Below are positions 48,832 through 59,816 of a stretch of 64,000 bases of DNA, piece after piece. The translations under genes were made by a program, and so were the position numbers. This stretch comes from Microbacterium marinum (GTDB lineage Bacteria > Actinomycetota > Actinomycetes > Actinomycetales > Microbacteriaceae). Location of the stretch: positions 1 to 64,000 of the forward strand of contig NZ_JACHMD010000001.1 in the NCBI RefSeq assembly GCF_014204835.1, read 5' to 3'. Numbering within the stretch: the first letter of the stretch is position 1; every line of letters begins with the position of its first letter. Under the pieces are notes generated by a model, which ran no database searches, was not told the origin of the DNA, and saw only the letters and a list, made by a program, of their open reading frames with translations.

Positions 48832-50473
48832 CGCGCGGCTCCGGTGCGGGTGTGTCCGCGCCCCACTCGATCTCGACGCTCTCTCCGGCACCGAGAACTC
48901 GGTCGGCGGATGCCGCGGCGTCCACGGTCGCATCCGTGGTCGCCCGCCAGAGCGCGACGGCGTCGCGGGAGTCGAGGCCGCCGAGGGCGCCGGAGACGGG
49001 GCCGACGACGGTGTGGCCCGTCACGCGCGCGAGACCGAGGGCGCGGTCGAGCGGGCCCTGGTCGACCCGCACCGACTGCAGCCGCGCGAGCGGGAGGATG
49101 ACGAGCGCCGGCCACAGCCGGCCGCGGCGCAGGAGAAGCGCCTCCGGGAGGAGCCGGAATCCGTTGCGCGGCTGCGAGAGCGGCAGGAACCATCGAGCGC
49201 GGCGCGGCGAGACCGTGTAGCCGTCGCCTGGGCGCGGCCCCCGCAGACCCGCGTCGAGGAGCGCGGCATCCACCTCGACGGCGGGGAGCAGCAGGCGCAG
49301 GACGCGCTCGACGTCGTCGGCGCTGCCGATGGGGAGCACGTCGGCGAACTGCGTCGACGACGTGTCGGTCGCGGAGCGGCCCGAGAGCCGGTTCACGCGG
49401 ATGCGCCACCAGCCACCCCAGCGCCACAGCAGCGGCTGGCGGACGTCGACCGCGTGGACGCGACCCGGAGGGAGCGTCTCGGTGACGGTGGTGAGGAGAC
49501 CGAACGTCACCCGCACACCGGCCGACGTCGGCGCGATCGAGTACCGCAGCGTGCGGATGAACTGACGCACCGCGTACGTCCCGAAACCGATCGCGGCCGG
49601 GATGGAGGCTCCCAGTGCGCCGATCAGCCAGGCGGGCTGGAGCACCACACCGACGATCGCCGCCACGATGAGCGCGAGGAACCAGATCGTCGACCCCGAC
49701 AGCAGGTTGGCGAGGATGAGCCTCCCCAACGGCACGCGGACGATCGAGGCGGGTTCGGTGTCGTCCTCGTCCACACCCAGCACGATCTCGCCGACGCCGG
49801 CGGAGATCCGCCCGACGGCGCCCTGCGGCTCGGCGGCGCGACGCACCGCGGCATCCGCTTTCTGCCGGCCCGAGGCGAGTCGGAGGATGTCGCCGCGGAT
49901 CGTCTCGGCGTTCGAGGTCGACAGGTACTCGAGCTTGACGTTCGCATCGAGCCCGGCGCCCACGACCTCGAGCTTGGCGAGGCCGACCAGCCGCGCGAGC
50001 GCGGGGCGCGTGAGGTTCACTCCCTGCACCCGGTCGAGGGGCGCCCGGCGGTGGGTGCGGAACAGCACCCCGCTGCGGACCTCGACGTCGTCGTCGGTGA
50101 TGCGGAAGGTGTGGAACCGCCACGACAGCCAGAAGATCGCGACCAGAAGGAGGAGGCCACCGCCGACGACGAGCAGGGCGGGGACGATGACGCCGTTGTC
50201 GAGGATGTAGTCGACCGGGTCGCCCTCCTCCTCCCAGTTCATGCCCTCGGGCAGGAAGAGGGAGATCAAGCGGTCGCGCAGGTTGGCGACGACGATGCCG
50301 ATCAGCACGATGAGCGTCAGCCCGCCCCGCAGCAGGGGCGAGAGGGGGTGCAGCCGATGCCACTCGCCGTCGCTCAGGTCCGAGCGGACCGCGTGCGCCG
50401 ACGGTGCGACGGGAGACGCGGCCGGTGCGACCGGGGACGCCGGGGCGTTCCGGTCGGGGTCGAGGTCGCTCAC
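48824..50473 (-). CDS. bacterial-PH-domain membrane protein (YdbT-like)
   Basis: This 549-aa protein has four hydrophobic helices in two pairs (about residues 45-65 and 90-112; about 240-262 and 265-285) and three bPH2 (DUF304) domains, recognised by repeated FHTFRITDDDVEVRSGVL-type and RVHAVDVRQPLL-type strands. In Bacillus the ydbS-ydbT pair protects against some peptide antibiotics; here the role is inferred only. It overlaps the smaller PH gene by 4 nt. Confidence 0.85.
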   Translation of the reverse strand: MSDLDPDRNAPASPVAPAASPVAPSAHAVRSDLSDGEWHRLHPLSPLLRGGLTLIVLIGIVVANLRDRLISLFLPEGMNWEEEGDPVDYILDNGVIVPALLVVGGGLLLLVAIFWLSWRFHTFRITDDDVEVRSGVLFRTHRRAPLDRVQGVNLTRPALARLVGLAKLEVVGAGLDANVKLEYLSTSNAETIRGDILRLASGRQKADAAVRRAAEPQGAVGRISAGVGEIVLGVDEDDTEPASIVRVPLGRLILANLLSGSTIWFLALIVAAIVGVVLQPAWLIGALGASIPAAIGFGTYAVRQFIRTLRYSIAPTSAGVRVTFGLLTTVTETLPPGRVHAVDVRQPLLWRWGGWWRIRVNRLSGRSATDTSSTQFADVLPIGSADDVERVLRLLLPAVEVDAALLDAGLRGPRPGDGYTVSPRRARWFLPLSQPRNGFRLLPEALLLRRGRLWPALVILPLARLQSVRVDQGPLDRALGLARVTGHTVVGPVSGALGGLDSRDAVALWRATTDATVDAAASADRVLGAGESVEIEWGADTPAPEPRDA

Positions 50474-51066
50474 AGACCGGTCCGCCGCGTCTCGGCCACC
50501 TCGATGAGCGCGTCGCGCAGCTCTTCGGCGGCGCGCTGCGGGAGCCCGGGGATGGTGACGCCGGTCGATGCCGCAGCTGTCACCAGCTTCAGCTGCGCGA
50601 TGCCCAGCCCGCGGTCGAGGGGCCCGTGGGTGATGTCGACGAGCTGAAGTCGTCCGTAGGGCACGGCCACCATGCGCTGCCACAGGATGCCGCGACGGAA
50701 GACCAGATCGTCCTCTCGCAGCTGGTAGCCGATCGACCGCGCCTGTCGCGGGGTGATGACCGCGAAGAACAGCATCACGGCGAACGCGATCCCGCCGGGG
50801 ATGAGGGGCCAGGTCTCGTCGAAGACGAATCGGACGACCAGCACCACCGCGGCGATCACGGCGAGGAGGAAGACGTACCCGATCAGCTGTCCTACGATGT
50901 ACTTGCGGGAGATCTGGTGCCACGTGCCGTCGCCCAGCGGGAGGCGTTTGGTGCTGCGGGGCTCGGGGATGCGGTCGTAGGTTCCCGTGTCGAAGACCGC
51001 ATTGCTGCGGTCAGTCGAGGTGGGAGAGGCCGAGTCCGGGCTCGTCTGGTCCGGGCTGCTCGTCAT
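50470..51066 (-). CDS. bacterial-PH-domain membrane protein (YdbS-like)
   Basis: This 198-aa protein has a Ser/Asp-rich cytoplasmic head, two helices (about 60-82 and 88-105) and one bPH2 domain (about 110-185, YQLREDDLVFRRGILW and RLQLVDITHGPL). It pairs with the three-domain protein that follows. The ATG at 51066 lies 56 nt inside the end of the DUF3180 gene; no later in-frame start fits. Confidence 0.85.
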   Translation of the reverse strand: MTSSPDQTSPDSASPTSTDRSNAVFDTGTYDRIPEPRSTKRLPLGDGTWHQISRKYIVGQLIGYVFLLAVIAAVVLVVRFVFDETWPLIPGGIAFAVMLFFAVITPRQARSIGYQLREDDLVFRRGILWQRMVAVPYGRLQLVDITHGPLDRGLGIAQLKLVTAAASTGVTIPGLPQRAAEELRDALIEVAETRRTGL

Positions 51067-51499
51067 CGTCGTCCTTCCGGATGGTGCACAGGTACTCGGC
51101 GAAGAGGGCGGCCGCCGCGAGGACGACTCCGCTGAGGAGCGCGGCGATCACCGCACCCGTCGAGCCTAACGAGGGTGAGACCGGACGTGTGAGGACGAAG
51201 ACGAGGAGCCCTCCGGCGAAGCCGGCGACGACCGCGCCGACGATGCTCGACGCTTTCGCGAGCATTGCGATGCGCAGCGCCCGGAAGGGATCGATCGGCG
51301 CGGTTCCCCGCGTGGCACGCCGGACGGGTATCGCGGCCGCCACGACGGCGACGGCGAGCGCGACGAGGATGAGGGGCAGCACGGTGGACGGGGTGAACGA
51401 GGGATGTCCGCCCGCTGTCAGGAGCTGGTCGACGATGAACCCGCCGCCGCCCGCGATCACGGCGAGGGCGACGAGACCCAGGGTGTTCGTGCGCTTCAC
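51011..51499 (-). CDS. DUF3180 membrane protein
   Basis: This 162-aa protein has four hydrophobic helices (about 5-27, 40-58, 85-105 and 112-135) and an acidic C-terminal tail (RKDDDDEQ). DUF3180 genes sit directly after folK in most actinobacteria, as here; function is unknown. GTG at 51499 overlaps the folK stop by 4 nt. The acidic tail overlaps the next gene by 56 nt. Confidence 0.87.
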   Translation of the reverse strand: MKRTNTLGLVALAVIAGGGGFIVDQLLTAGGHPSFTPSTVLPLILVALAVAVVAAAIPVRRATRGTAPIDPFRALRIAMLAKASSIVGAVVAGFAGGLLVFVLTRPVSPSLGSTGAVIAALLSGVVLAAAALFAEYLCTIRKDDDDEQPGPDEPGLGLSHLD

Positions 51500-52035
51500 G
51501 GCTGCTCCCCTCCACCGAGGCGGCGCAGCAGATCGGCGACGAGGCCGACGCCGGGCAGGACGGCATCCGGATCGACGGCGTGCCACGGGCCGAGTACGAA
51601 GTCCCGCTCTGCCGCGCGCGGGTGCGGCAGCACGAGCGAGGGGTCGTCGCTGCGCACGTCGCCGTAGGTGATGAGGTCGAGATCGAGGGTGCGGCTTCCC
51701 CAGCGCTCGCGGCGGACCCGACCGTGACGCCCCTCGATGGCGTGCAGGTATCCCAGCAGCAGAGTGGGCGCGAGTCGGGTGTCGAGGAGGGCGACCGTGT
51801 TGAGGTACCGAGGCGCCTCGGCATCGGGACCACCGAGCGTCAGCGCGATCGATTCGAGCGGCGGCGCGGCCGCGACGAGATCGGTCAGCGGCAGGCGACC
51901 GAGGTCGGCGATCGCCTCCGCGATGGTCGCGGCGCGATCGCCGAGGTTGGCTCCAAGGGCCACGACCGCGCGCCGCGCGTCTGCGGCGGGGCGCGGAGGG
52001 TCGACCGGGAGATCGGCCGCGAGTCGCCTGTTCAT
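51496..52035 (-). CDS. folK: dihydropteridine pyrophosphokinase (HPPK)
   Basis: This 179-aa enzyme transfers pyrophosphate from ATP to 6-hydroxymethyl-7,8-dihydropterin in folate synthesis. Family motifs are ALGANLGDR, APRYLNTV and RWGSRTLDLDLITYG with the following LPHPRAAERDFVL. An ATGA overlap with folB shows coupled translation. The N-terminal 20 residues are an extension. Confidence 0.95.
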   Translation of the reverse strand: MNRRLAADLPVDPPRPAADARRAVVALGANLGDRAATIAEAIADLGRLPLTDLVAAAPPLESIALTLGGPDAEAPRYLNTVALLDTRLAPTLLLGYLHAIEGRHGRVRRERWGSRTLDLDLITYGDVRSDDPSLVLPHPRAAERDFVLGPWHAVDPDAVLPGVGLVADLLRRLGGGEQP

Positions 52036-52397
52036 ACCTCGCGCCTCCGCCGGATCGTCACGGCCACGTCGCCGAATGGGACCTCGATGGGGGCGCTCGG
52101 CTTGTGGATCGTCACGGCGACCTCGTCGACGATGGGCCAGGCGAGCGCCGCATTCGCAATCCGCTGCGCGACGGTCTCGAGCAGGTTGGCGGGCTCCCCC
52201 GCGAGGATCGCCGCCACCTGCTCGGCGAGCTCGCCGTAGTGGACGGTGTCGAGCACGTCGTCGCTCTCGGCGGCTTTGCGCGTGGACAGCGAAAGCACCA
52301 CGTCGGCGATGAACTCCTGCCCTTCGCGCCGCTCGTGCGCGTAGACGCCGTGGTACCCGAAGGCCCGGATGCCGGTGACGGTGATCTCGTCGGTCAT
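52032..52397 (-). CDS. folB: dihydroneopterin aldolase
   Basis: This 121-aa enzyme converts dihydroneopterin to 6-hydroxymethyl-dihydropterin. It has GYHGVYAHERREGQEF with the substrate-binding residues, NLLETVAQRIA, and IHKPSAPI at the C-terminal strand. The length is typical of the octameric family. Start and stop overlap folP and folK by 4 nt each. Confidence 0.95.
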   Translation of the reverse strand: MTDEITVTGIRAFGYHGVYAHERREGQEFIADVVLSLSTRKAAESDDVLDTVHYGELAEQVAAILAGEPANLLETVAQRIANAALAWPIVDEVAVTIHKPSAPIEVPFGDVAVTIRRRREV

Positions 52398-53203
52398 CGC
52401 TCCCCCTCCCACGCGTCGCGGACGGCGAGGGCCAGGCGCGTCGATGCGACGTCGTGCACGCGCACCGCCCACACCGCGGCCTGCGCGGCGAGGACGCTCG
52501 TCACGGCGGTGGCGAGGTCTCGGTCGGCCTCGGAGCCGAGGGCGATGCCCGCGGCACCGGCGGCGACGTCGAGCATCCGCTTGCGGCTCGTGCCGATGAG
52601 CACGCGGCGCCCGTCCTCCGTCAATCGGGAGAGGCCGCGCGCGACCGCCCAGTTCTGCTCCGGGGTCTTCCCGAACCCGAAGCCGGGGTCGACGATGATG
52701 CGCTCGTCCGGAATGCCGGCGGCCCGCGCCGCGTCGACGCGGACGCCGAGTTCTCCCACGACCTCCGCGACGAGGTCGTCGTACACGGCTGCACCGTACA
52801 TGTCGGCGGAGTGGCCCCGCCAATGCTGCAGAACGATGTCCGCGTCGAGTTCCGCAACAGCGGCGAGCATGCCGTGGTCGGCGAGCCCGCCCGAGACGTC
52901 GTTGACGATGAGGGCGCCCGCGCGGACAGCGGCGACCGCGGTGGCGGCGTTCATCGTGTCGACGCTGACGATCGCACCGGCGTCGGCCAGAGCCTCGACC
53001 ACGGGCAGGATCCGGGCCTGCTCTTCCGCCTCGGTGACACGCTCGGCGCCGGGACGTGTTGATTCCCCGCCCACGTCCAGAAGATCGGCCCCGTCGGCGC
53101 GCAGTCGCAGGCCGTGCGCGATCGCGGCGTCGTGGTCGGCGTATCTGCCACCGTCGCTGAAGGAATCGGGCGTCACGTTCACGATGCCCATCACGAGCGT
53201 CAC
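52394..53203 (-). CDS. folP: dihydropteroate synthase
   Basis: This 269-aa TIM-barrel enzyme joins the pterin to p-aminobenzoate and is the sulfonamide target. Signatures are MGIVNVTPDSFSDGG at residues 5-19, DVGGESTRPGA and the C-terminal RVHDV. GTG at 53203 overlaps the folE stop by 4 nt. Confidence 0.96.
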   Translation of the reverse strand: MTLVMGIVNVTPDSFSDGGRYADHDAAIAHGLRLRADGADLLDVGGESTRPGAERVTEAEEQARILPVVEALADAGAIVSVDTMNAATAVAAVRAGALIVNDVSGGLADHGMLAAVAELDADIVLQHWRGHSADMYGAAVYDDLVAEVVGELGVRVDAARAAGIPDERIIVDPGFGFGKTPEQNWAVARGLSRLTEDGRRVLIGTSRKRMLDVAAGAAGIALGSEADRDLATAVTSVLAAQAAVWAVRVHDVASTRLALAVRDAWEGER

Positions 53204-53790
53204 GGGCCACCGCCCGTGAGCAGGGCGATGACCTCGGCGCGGGCGACCGGCTCGGTGAACTCGCCGCGGGCGGCGATCGTGACGGTGGATGCCGAAGGCT
53301 GACGTCCCCCGCGCATCGTGACGCATTCGTGGACGGCGTCGAGCACGACGAGGACTCCGCGGGTGTCGAGGGAGCCGGCGATCGTGTCGGCGATCTGCTC
53401 GCCGAGCCGCTCCTGTACCTGCGGACGGGCGGCGAGGATGTCGATCACCCGGGGCAGGGCGCCCAACCCGACGACCTGCTCCCCCGGGAGGTAGGCAACG
53501 TGGGCGCGCCCCGCGAACGGGAGGAGGTGGTGTTCGCACACCGACCGGAAGCGGATGTCGCGGAGCATGACCGCGCCGGAGGGCAGGGTGTCGGGTGCCG
53601 GTCCCCGCGAGACCGAGATGGTGTGGGCCAGCGGTGCCGCGGCATCCTCCCCCACCCCGGAGAAGAACTCCGCGTACGCGTCCGCGACGCGTTCCGGGGT
53701 CGCGCGCAGACCCGGGCGATCCGGGTCCTCACCGATCGCCTCGAGGAGCTCGCGCACCAGGGCTGACACGCGTTCGCGGTCGACCGCCAT
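53200..53790 (-). CDS. folE: GTP cyclohydrolase I
   Basis: This 196-aa enzyme opens GTP to dihydroneopterin triphosphate, the first folate step. Zinc and substrate motifs are complete: CEHHLLPF and, near the C terminus, HECVTMRG. GGAGG precedes the ATG at 53790, 9 nt after the ftsH stop, so it is co-transcribed with ftsH. Confidence 0.96.
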   Translation of the reverse strand: MAVDRERVSALVRELLEAIGEDPDRPGLRATPERVADAYAEFFSGVGEDAAAPLAHTISVSRGPAPDTLPSGAVMLRDIRFRSVCEHHLLPFAGRAHVAYLPGEQVVGLGALPRVIDILAARPQVQERLGEQIADTIAGSLDTRGVLVVLDAVHECVTMRGGRQPSASTVTIAARGEFTEPVARAEVIALLTGGGP

Positions 53791-53799
53791 GCGGCCTCC

Positions 53800-55806
<2,007 letters not shown>

Positions 55807-55907
55807 GATCCGATCAGGCTACCCCGGCCCGGCTATGGCGCGTCTGGGTATTCGCCCTCGGCGTACGGCCCGCCGCCCGCTCCAGGAGCGGGAACGCGCG
55901 GCATCCG

Positions 55908-56459
55908 TCAGGAGTAGACGTGCGGAGCGAGCACCGCGACGTCGCGGAGGTTGCGGTAGCGCTCGGCGAAGTCGAGGCCGTAACCGACGACGAACTCCAC
56001 GGGGATGTCGAATCCGACGTAGCGGCAGTCGATCTCGACCTTGGCCGCCTCGGGCTTGCGCAGCAACGCGAGCACCTCGATCGAGGCGGCGCCGCGGGAC
56101 GCGAAGTTGTCGAGCAGCCAGCTGAGGGTGAGGCCCGAGTCGATGATGTCCTCGACGATCAGCACGTGCTTGCCGGAGATGTCGGTGTCGAGGTCCTTGC
56201 GGATCTGGACGACGCCGCTGGACTTCGTGCCGGCCCCGTAGGACGAGACGGCCATCCAGTCCATCTCCATGTCGCGCTTGAGTGCGCGTGCGAAGTCGGC
56301 CATGACCATGACCGCTCCCTTGAGGACGCCGACGAGCAGCAGGTCCTTGCCCTCGTAGTCGACCTCGACGCGCCGGGCGAGCTCCTCGAGCTTCGCGCGG
56401 ATCTCCTCCTCGGTGACGAGGACTTCGGTCAGCTGGTCGGCGATCTCGGCAGCGCGCAT
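55908..56459 (-). CDS. hpt: hypoxanthine phosphoribosyltransferase
   Basis: This 183-aa purine-salvage enzyme makes IMP or GMP from base and PRPP. The PRPP motif is VEDIIDSGLTL (about 108-118), and the flexible loop is around SSYGAGTKSSG. It lies between tilS and ftsH, the usual gene order in Gram-positives. Confidence 0.95.
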   Translation of the reverse strand: MRAAEIADQLTEVLVTEEEIRAKLEELARRVEVDYEGKDLLLVGVLKGAVMVMADFARALKRDMEMDWMAVSSYGAGTKSSGVVQIRKDLDTDISGKHVLIVEDIIDSGLTLSWLLDNFASRGAASIEVLALLRKPEAAKVEIDCRYVGFDIPVEFVVGYGLDFAERYRNLRDVAVLAPHVYS

Positions 56460-56468
56460 TGCAGAAGT

Positions 56469-57464
56469 CTAAAGACCCGTCCCGGATGCCGTGAACTCGA
56501 CGACCCGGCCGACCCGTCGGGCACGGCAGCCCGGCAGATCGATCGGCCCCTGCCCCGACCAGTCCGTGACCAGGCGGGCGACCTCGAGGGTCTGCGATCG
56601 GGTGAGCGCGACGTGGAACTCGCTGGCGACGACGTGCCGGATGATCCGGTGCCGGAGCGCCGGCGGATTCGCGGCGAGCGCCGCGACCGACACCGCGATG
56701 CCCGCCTCGGCCGGCTCGACGATGTCTTCGATGGTCTCGTCGATCATCTCGGCGAACGCTTCGGCGTCCTCCCGCAGCTGCTCCGCGGTGCGGGCGAGCG
56801 CTTCGGCGACGCCCGGCCCCAACTCGGCCTCCAGCACCGGGAGGACACGGTGCCGCGTGCGGACACGGGCGAAGCGCTCGTCGTCGTTGTGCGGGTCTTC
56901 CCACGGCTCGAGCCCGTCGGCGGCGCACGCGGCGCGGATCGTCGCGCGCCGGATGCCCAGGAGGGGGCGGATCAGCGGGACGCCGTCGAGGTCGGAGACC
57001 GGCGCCATGCCCTGCAGGCTCGCCCCGCCCGATCCGCGCGCCAGGCCGAGCAGCACCGTCTCCGCCTGGTCGTCGAGCGTGTGCGCCACGAGGAGCGCTG
57101 CGGCCCCCGCGTCGCGGGCGGCGTCGCCCAGGGCGCGGTACCTCGCATCACGCGCGGCGGCCTCGGGCCCGCCACCCGAGCCGACCTCGACCCGCACGAC
57201 GAGAGCGTCGAGTCCGCGTTCGGCGGCCAGGCGTGCGGCGGTGAGGGCGGCGGCATCCGACCCTTCCTGCAGCCCGTGGTCGACCGTCACGGATGCCGCG
57301 CGCAGGCCCAGCTTCGGCGCTTCGAATCCCACCGCCGATGCCAGCGCGAGCGAGTCGGCACCGCCGGACAGACCCACGACGACAGCCGAGCCGGCCGGCA
57401 GACCCGTCAGCGCCTGGCGTACGGCACGGCGGACCTCGGCGAGCGCGGGGTGGAGGGAGGGCAC
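56469..57464 (-). CDS. tilS: tRNA(Ile)-lysidine synthetase
   Basis: This 331-aa enzyme changes cytidine 34 of tRNA-Ile(CAU) to lysidine. The PP-loop motif is LSGGADS (about 33-39). VDHGLQEGSD, AHTLDDQAETVLLGLARG and RIRPLLG-like strings follow. The C-terminal domain is short, as in actinobacteria. GTG at 57464 fits the family start. It is the first gene of the long leftward operon and divergent from ppa. Confidence 0.93.
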   Translation of the reverse strand: MPSLHPALAEVRRAVRQALTGLPAGSAVVVGLSGGADSLALASAVGFEAPKLGLRAASVTVDHGLQEGSDAAALTAARLAAERGLDALVVRVEVGSGGGPEAAARDARYRALGDAARDAGAAALLVAHTLDDQAETVLLGLARGSGGASLQGMAPVSDLDGVPLIRPLLGIRRATIRAACAADGLEPWEDPHNDDERFARVRTRHRVLPVLEAELGPGVAEALARTAEQLREDAEAFAEMIDETIEDIVEPAEAGIAVSVAALAANPPALRHRIIRHVVASEFHVALTRSQTLEVARLVTDWSGQGPIDLPGCRARRVGRVVEFTASGTGL

Positions 57465-57529
57465 GCAGCCACCGTATCCGCGCAAGTAGGCTGTACGCGC
57501 AATCTTCACCCTTCCGAAGGAGTACCAGC

Positions 57530-58063
57530 ATGGGCGCCTACGACGCCGTCATCGAGATCCCGCGCAACAGCAAGATCAAGTACGAGGTCGACCACGGCAC
57601 CGGACGCGTCTTCCTCGACCGCATCCTCTTCACCCCGATGGGCTACCCCGCCAACTACGGGTTCTTCGAGAACACCCTCGGCGAGGACGGCGACCCGCTC
57701 GACGTGCTCGTGCTGCTCGACCACGACCTGGCCCCCGGCATCCTCGCGAAGGTGCGACCCGTCGGCGTGCTCAAGATGACTGACGAGGCGGGTGGCGACG
57801 ACAAGGTGGTCGCCGTGCTCGCGAAGGACCCGCGCTGGGGTCACATCCAGGACGTCGCCGACGTCGACGACTGGACCAAGAATGAGATCAACCACTTCTT
57901 CGAGCACTACAAGGACCTCGAGCCCGGCAAGTGGGTCAAGGTCGACGAGTGGGCCGGTGCGGCCGAGGCCGAGCGCCTCGTCACCGAGGCCTTCGAGCGC
58001 TTCGACGAGCACGAGGGACAGACCAAGACGCAGGGTGAGGGCGAAGCGCCCAACAGCCTCTGA
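57530..58063 (+). CDS. ppa: inorganic pyrophosphatase (family I)
   Basis: This 177-aa soluble enzyme splits pyrophosphate and pulls biosynthetic reactions forward. It has the metal-binding DGDPLDVLV and the family strings KIKYEVDH, GYPANYGF and KDLEPGKWVKV. The ribosome site is AAGGAG, 7 nt before ATG at 57530. A hairpin terminator follows the stop. Single-gene unit. Confidence 0.97.
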   Translation: MGAYDAVIEIPRNSKIKYEVDHGTGRVFLDRILFTPMGYPANYGFFENTLGEDGDPLDVLVLLDHDLAPGILAKVRPVGVLKMTDEAGGDDKVVAVLAKDPRWGHIQDVADVDDWTKNEINHFFEHYKDLEPGKWVKVDEWAGAAEAERLVTEAFERFDEHEGQTKTQGEGEAPNSL

Positions 58064-58076
58064 GCGACTTTGAGGG

Positions 58077-58104
58077 AGGTCGGATGCCACGCGGCATCCG
58101 ACCT
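58077..58104 (+). terminator. terminator of ppa
   Basis: A perfect 12-bp stem with a 4-nt loop is followed by TCGTCGTTTT. Its arms contain GGATGCC and GGCATCC, the heptamer that is abundant across the window. Confidence 0.85.
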
Positions 58105-58143
58105 TCGTCGTTTTCGCCCGGGCGTCGATGCCTCAGGTGGGCG

Positions 58144-59616
58144 TCAGACGCTGACGCCCCGCGCGCGGAGGAAGGGCGCGGGGTCGACGCGGACGCCGCC
58201 GAGGTACACCTCGAAGTGGAGGTGGCAGCCCGTGGAGGCGCCGGTGCTGCCGATGTAGGCGATGACCTGGCCCGCGCGGACACGCTGCCCGTAGCTCACG
58301 TTGTATCCGCCGGAGATGATGTGGGCGTAGCCCGTGACCGTGCCGTCGCTGTGCCGCACCTGGATGTAGTTGCCCCAGTCGCCGCTGTAGCCGGCGAAGA
58401 TGACCGTACCGGCGGCCGCCGCGTAGATCGGCGAACCGCAGGAGCTGGCGAAGTCGATACCGCGGTGACCGCTGGCGGTGCACCGGCCGTTGGAGCAGAT
58501 GCTGCCGCGGGTGCCGAACCACGAGCTGATCCAGCCGTGCGCGGGACGCACCCAGCCCGAGGGCTGGACCTGTCCGCCACCGCCGCCGGAGCCACCCCCG
58601 GACGATCCGCCGCCGCCCGAGCCACCACCCGACGATCCGCCACCGCCGGAGTTTCCGCCGCCGGAGTTGTTGGCGGCTTCTTCTTCTTGACGCCGCTTCT
58701 CCTCTTCGCGTCGGCGGCGCGCCTCTTCGGCAGCGGCCTTCCGAGCGGCTTCCTCGCGCTCGCGCTTGATTCTCGCCGCGCGGATACGGCGGCGCTCTTC
58801 GACGCCCGCCTTGTAGCCGGCGATGGTCGACGCGGTCGTGTCGCGGAGGGCTGCCAGCTGCGCCTCGAGGACGTCGCGGTGTTCGTTCTGGGATGCCAGT
58901 GCGGCCTCGGCCGCCTGGGCCGCCGCCTGCGCGGCAAGGAGCTTTTGCTCGGCCTCGGCCTTGCGGCGGTCCCGCTCGTCACGGGCGACCGCTGCCTGAT
59001 CGGCGAGGCTCTTCGCGTTGTCACGCGCACCGACCGCCGCCGCGTACACGTCGCGGTTGGCCTCGACGAGCTTGTCCATCGTGCCGAGGCGACCGAGGAG
59101 GTCGTCCGCACCGGACGCGGAGTCGGAGAAGAAGAGCTCGAGGGTCGCGTCGGTCTTGCCGGTGCGGTACTGCTGCGCAGCCAAGACGCCCAGCTTCGCC
59201 GCCGATTCGTCGGCGCGTGCTGATTCGGCATCCGCCTGCGCCTGAAGCGAGTCGGCACGGGCCACAGCGTCTTCGTAGGCGATGAGCGCGAGCTGGTATT
59301 CGGCACCCAGCCGCTCGGCTTCGGCCTGCTTGGACTGGACGTCGTTCTCGAGCGACCGGATCAGTCCCTCGATGCGGGTGATCTCCGAGCCCTTGGCGGA
59401 CTGGTTGGCGCGAGCCTTCTCGACGTCTTCCCACGACGGGTACTTCGCCGCGAAGGCCGGGCTCGCGAAGCCCACGCCGGCGCCCGCGACCGCGACCCCG
59501 AGAACCCCGAGGCCGATGGCGTTGCGCCTGCTGATCGGACGCCGGAAAGAGCGCGCCTCCTCGGCCGTGGGCGCACAGCCGCAATCGACATCGGTCGGCT
59601 CGAACGCAGCAGTCAC
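58144..59616 (-). CDS. secreted M23 peptidase with coiled-coil domain
   Basis: This 490-aa cell-wall hydrolase is predicted to act on peptidoglycan crosslinks. The N terminus has a cysteine-containing head and SRRNAIGLGVLG, a possible twin-arginine signal, with cleavage near ASPAFA. Residues about 60-310 form a long Ala/Glu-rich coiled coil. A Gly/Ser-rich linker (about 315-355) leads to the LytM domain, with zinc ligands in HRGIDF (first His, Asp) and HLHFEVY. GTG at 59616 has GAGGGGG 8 nt upstream. Its resemblance to RipC/PcsB-type division hydrolases suggests FtsEX-like control, which is inference. Confidence 0.9.
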   Translation of the reverse strand: MTAAFEPTDVDCGCAPTAEEARSFRRPISRRNAIGLGVLGVAVAGAGVGFASPAFAAKYPSWEDVEKARANQSAKGSEITRIEGLIRSLENDVQSKQAEAERLGAEYQLALIAYEDAVARADSLQAQADAESARADESAAKLGVLAAQQYRTGKTDATLELFFSDSASGADDLLGRLGTMDKLVEANRDVYAAAVGARDNAKSLADQAAVARDERDRRKAEAEQKLLAAQAAAQAAEAALASQNEHRDVLEAQLAALRDTTASTIAGYKAGVEERRRIRAARIKREREEAARKAAAEEARRRREEEKRRQEEEAANNSGGGNSGGGGSSGGGSGGGGSSGGGSGGGGGQVQPSGWVRPAHGWISSWFGTRGSICSNGRCTASGHRGIDFASSCGSPIYAAAAGTVIFAGYSGDWGNYIQVRHSDGTVTGYAHIISGGYNVSYGQRVRAGQVIAYIGSTGASTGCHLHFEVYLGGVRVDPAPFLRARGVSV

Positions 59617-59661
59617 GGCAGGCACCCCCTCACAGGTCCGCTGATCACAGTAGCAACAGTG

Positions 59662-59676
59662 TTCACATTCGTCACA
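59662..59676. promoter_or_regulatory. direct repeat upstream of the M23 peptidase gene
   Basis: TTCACA-TTC-GTCACA is a direct repeat with a 9-nt period; a third ATCACA lies at 59644. It resembles the GTCACA-type repeats reported for MtrA, the actinobacterial response regulator of cell-wall genes. The match is partial, so this is only a candidate. Confidence 0.35.
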
Positions 59677-59816
59677 GGGGTGATTTCGCGCACTGCCGTG
59701 CGCCATCTTTTCGCACGTCGCGGCGTCCGTGCGGGTGGACGCGCCCTCGATTCGCACATTCGCAGGAGATCGCATATGCTTGACCCTCGGTAAGCGTGAG
59801 CCCCCGCGGTTCGCTC

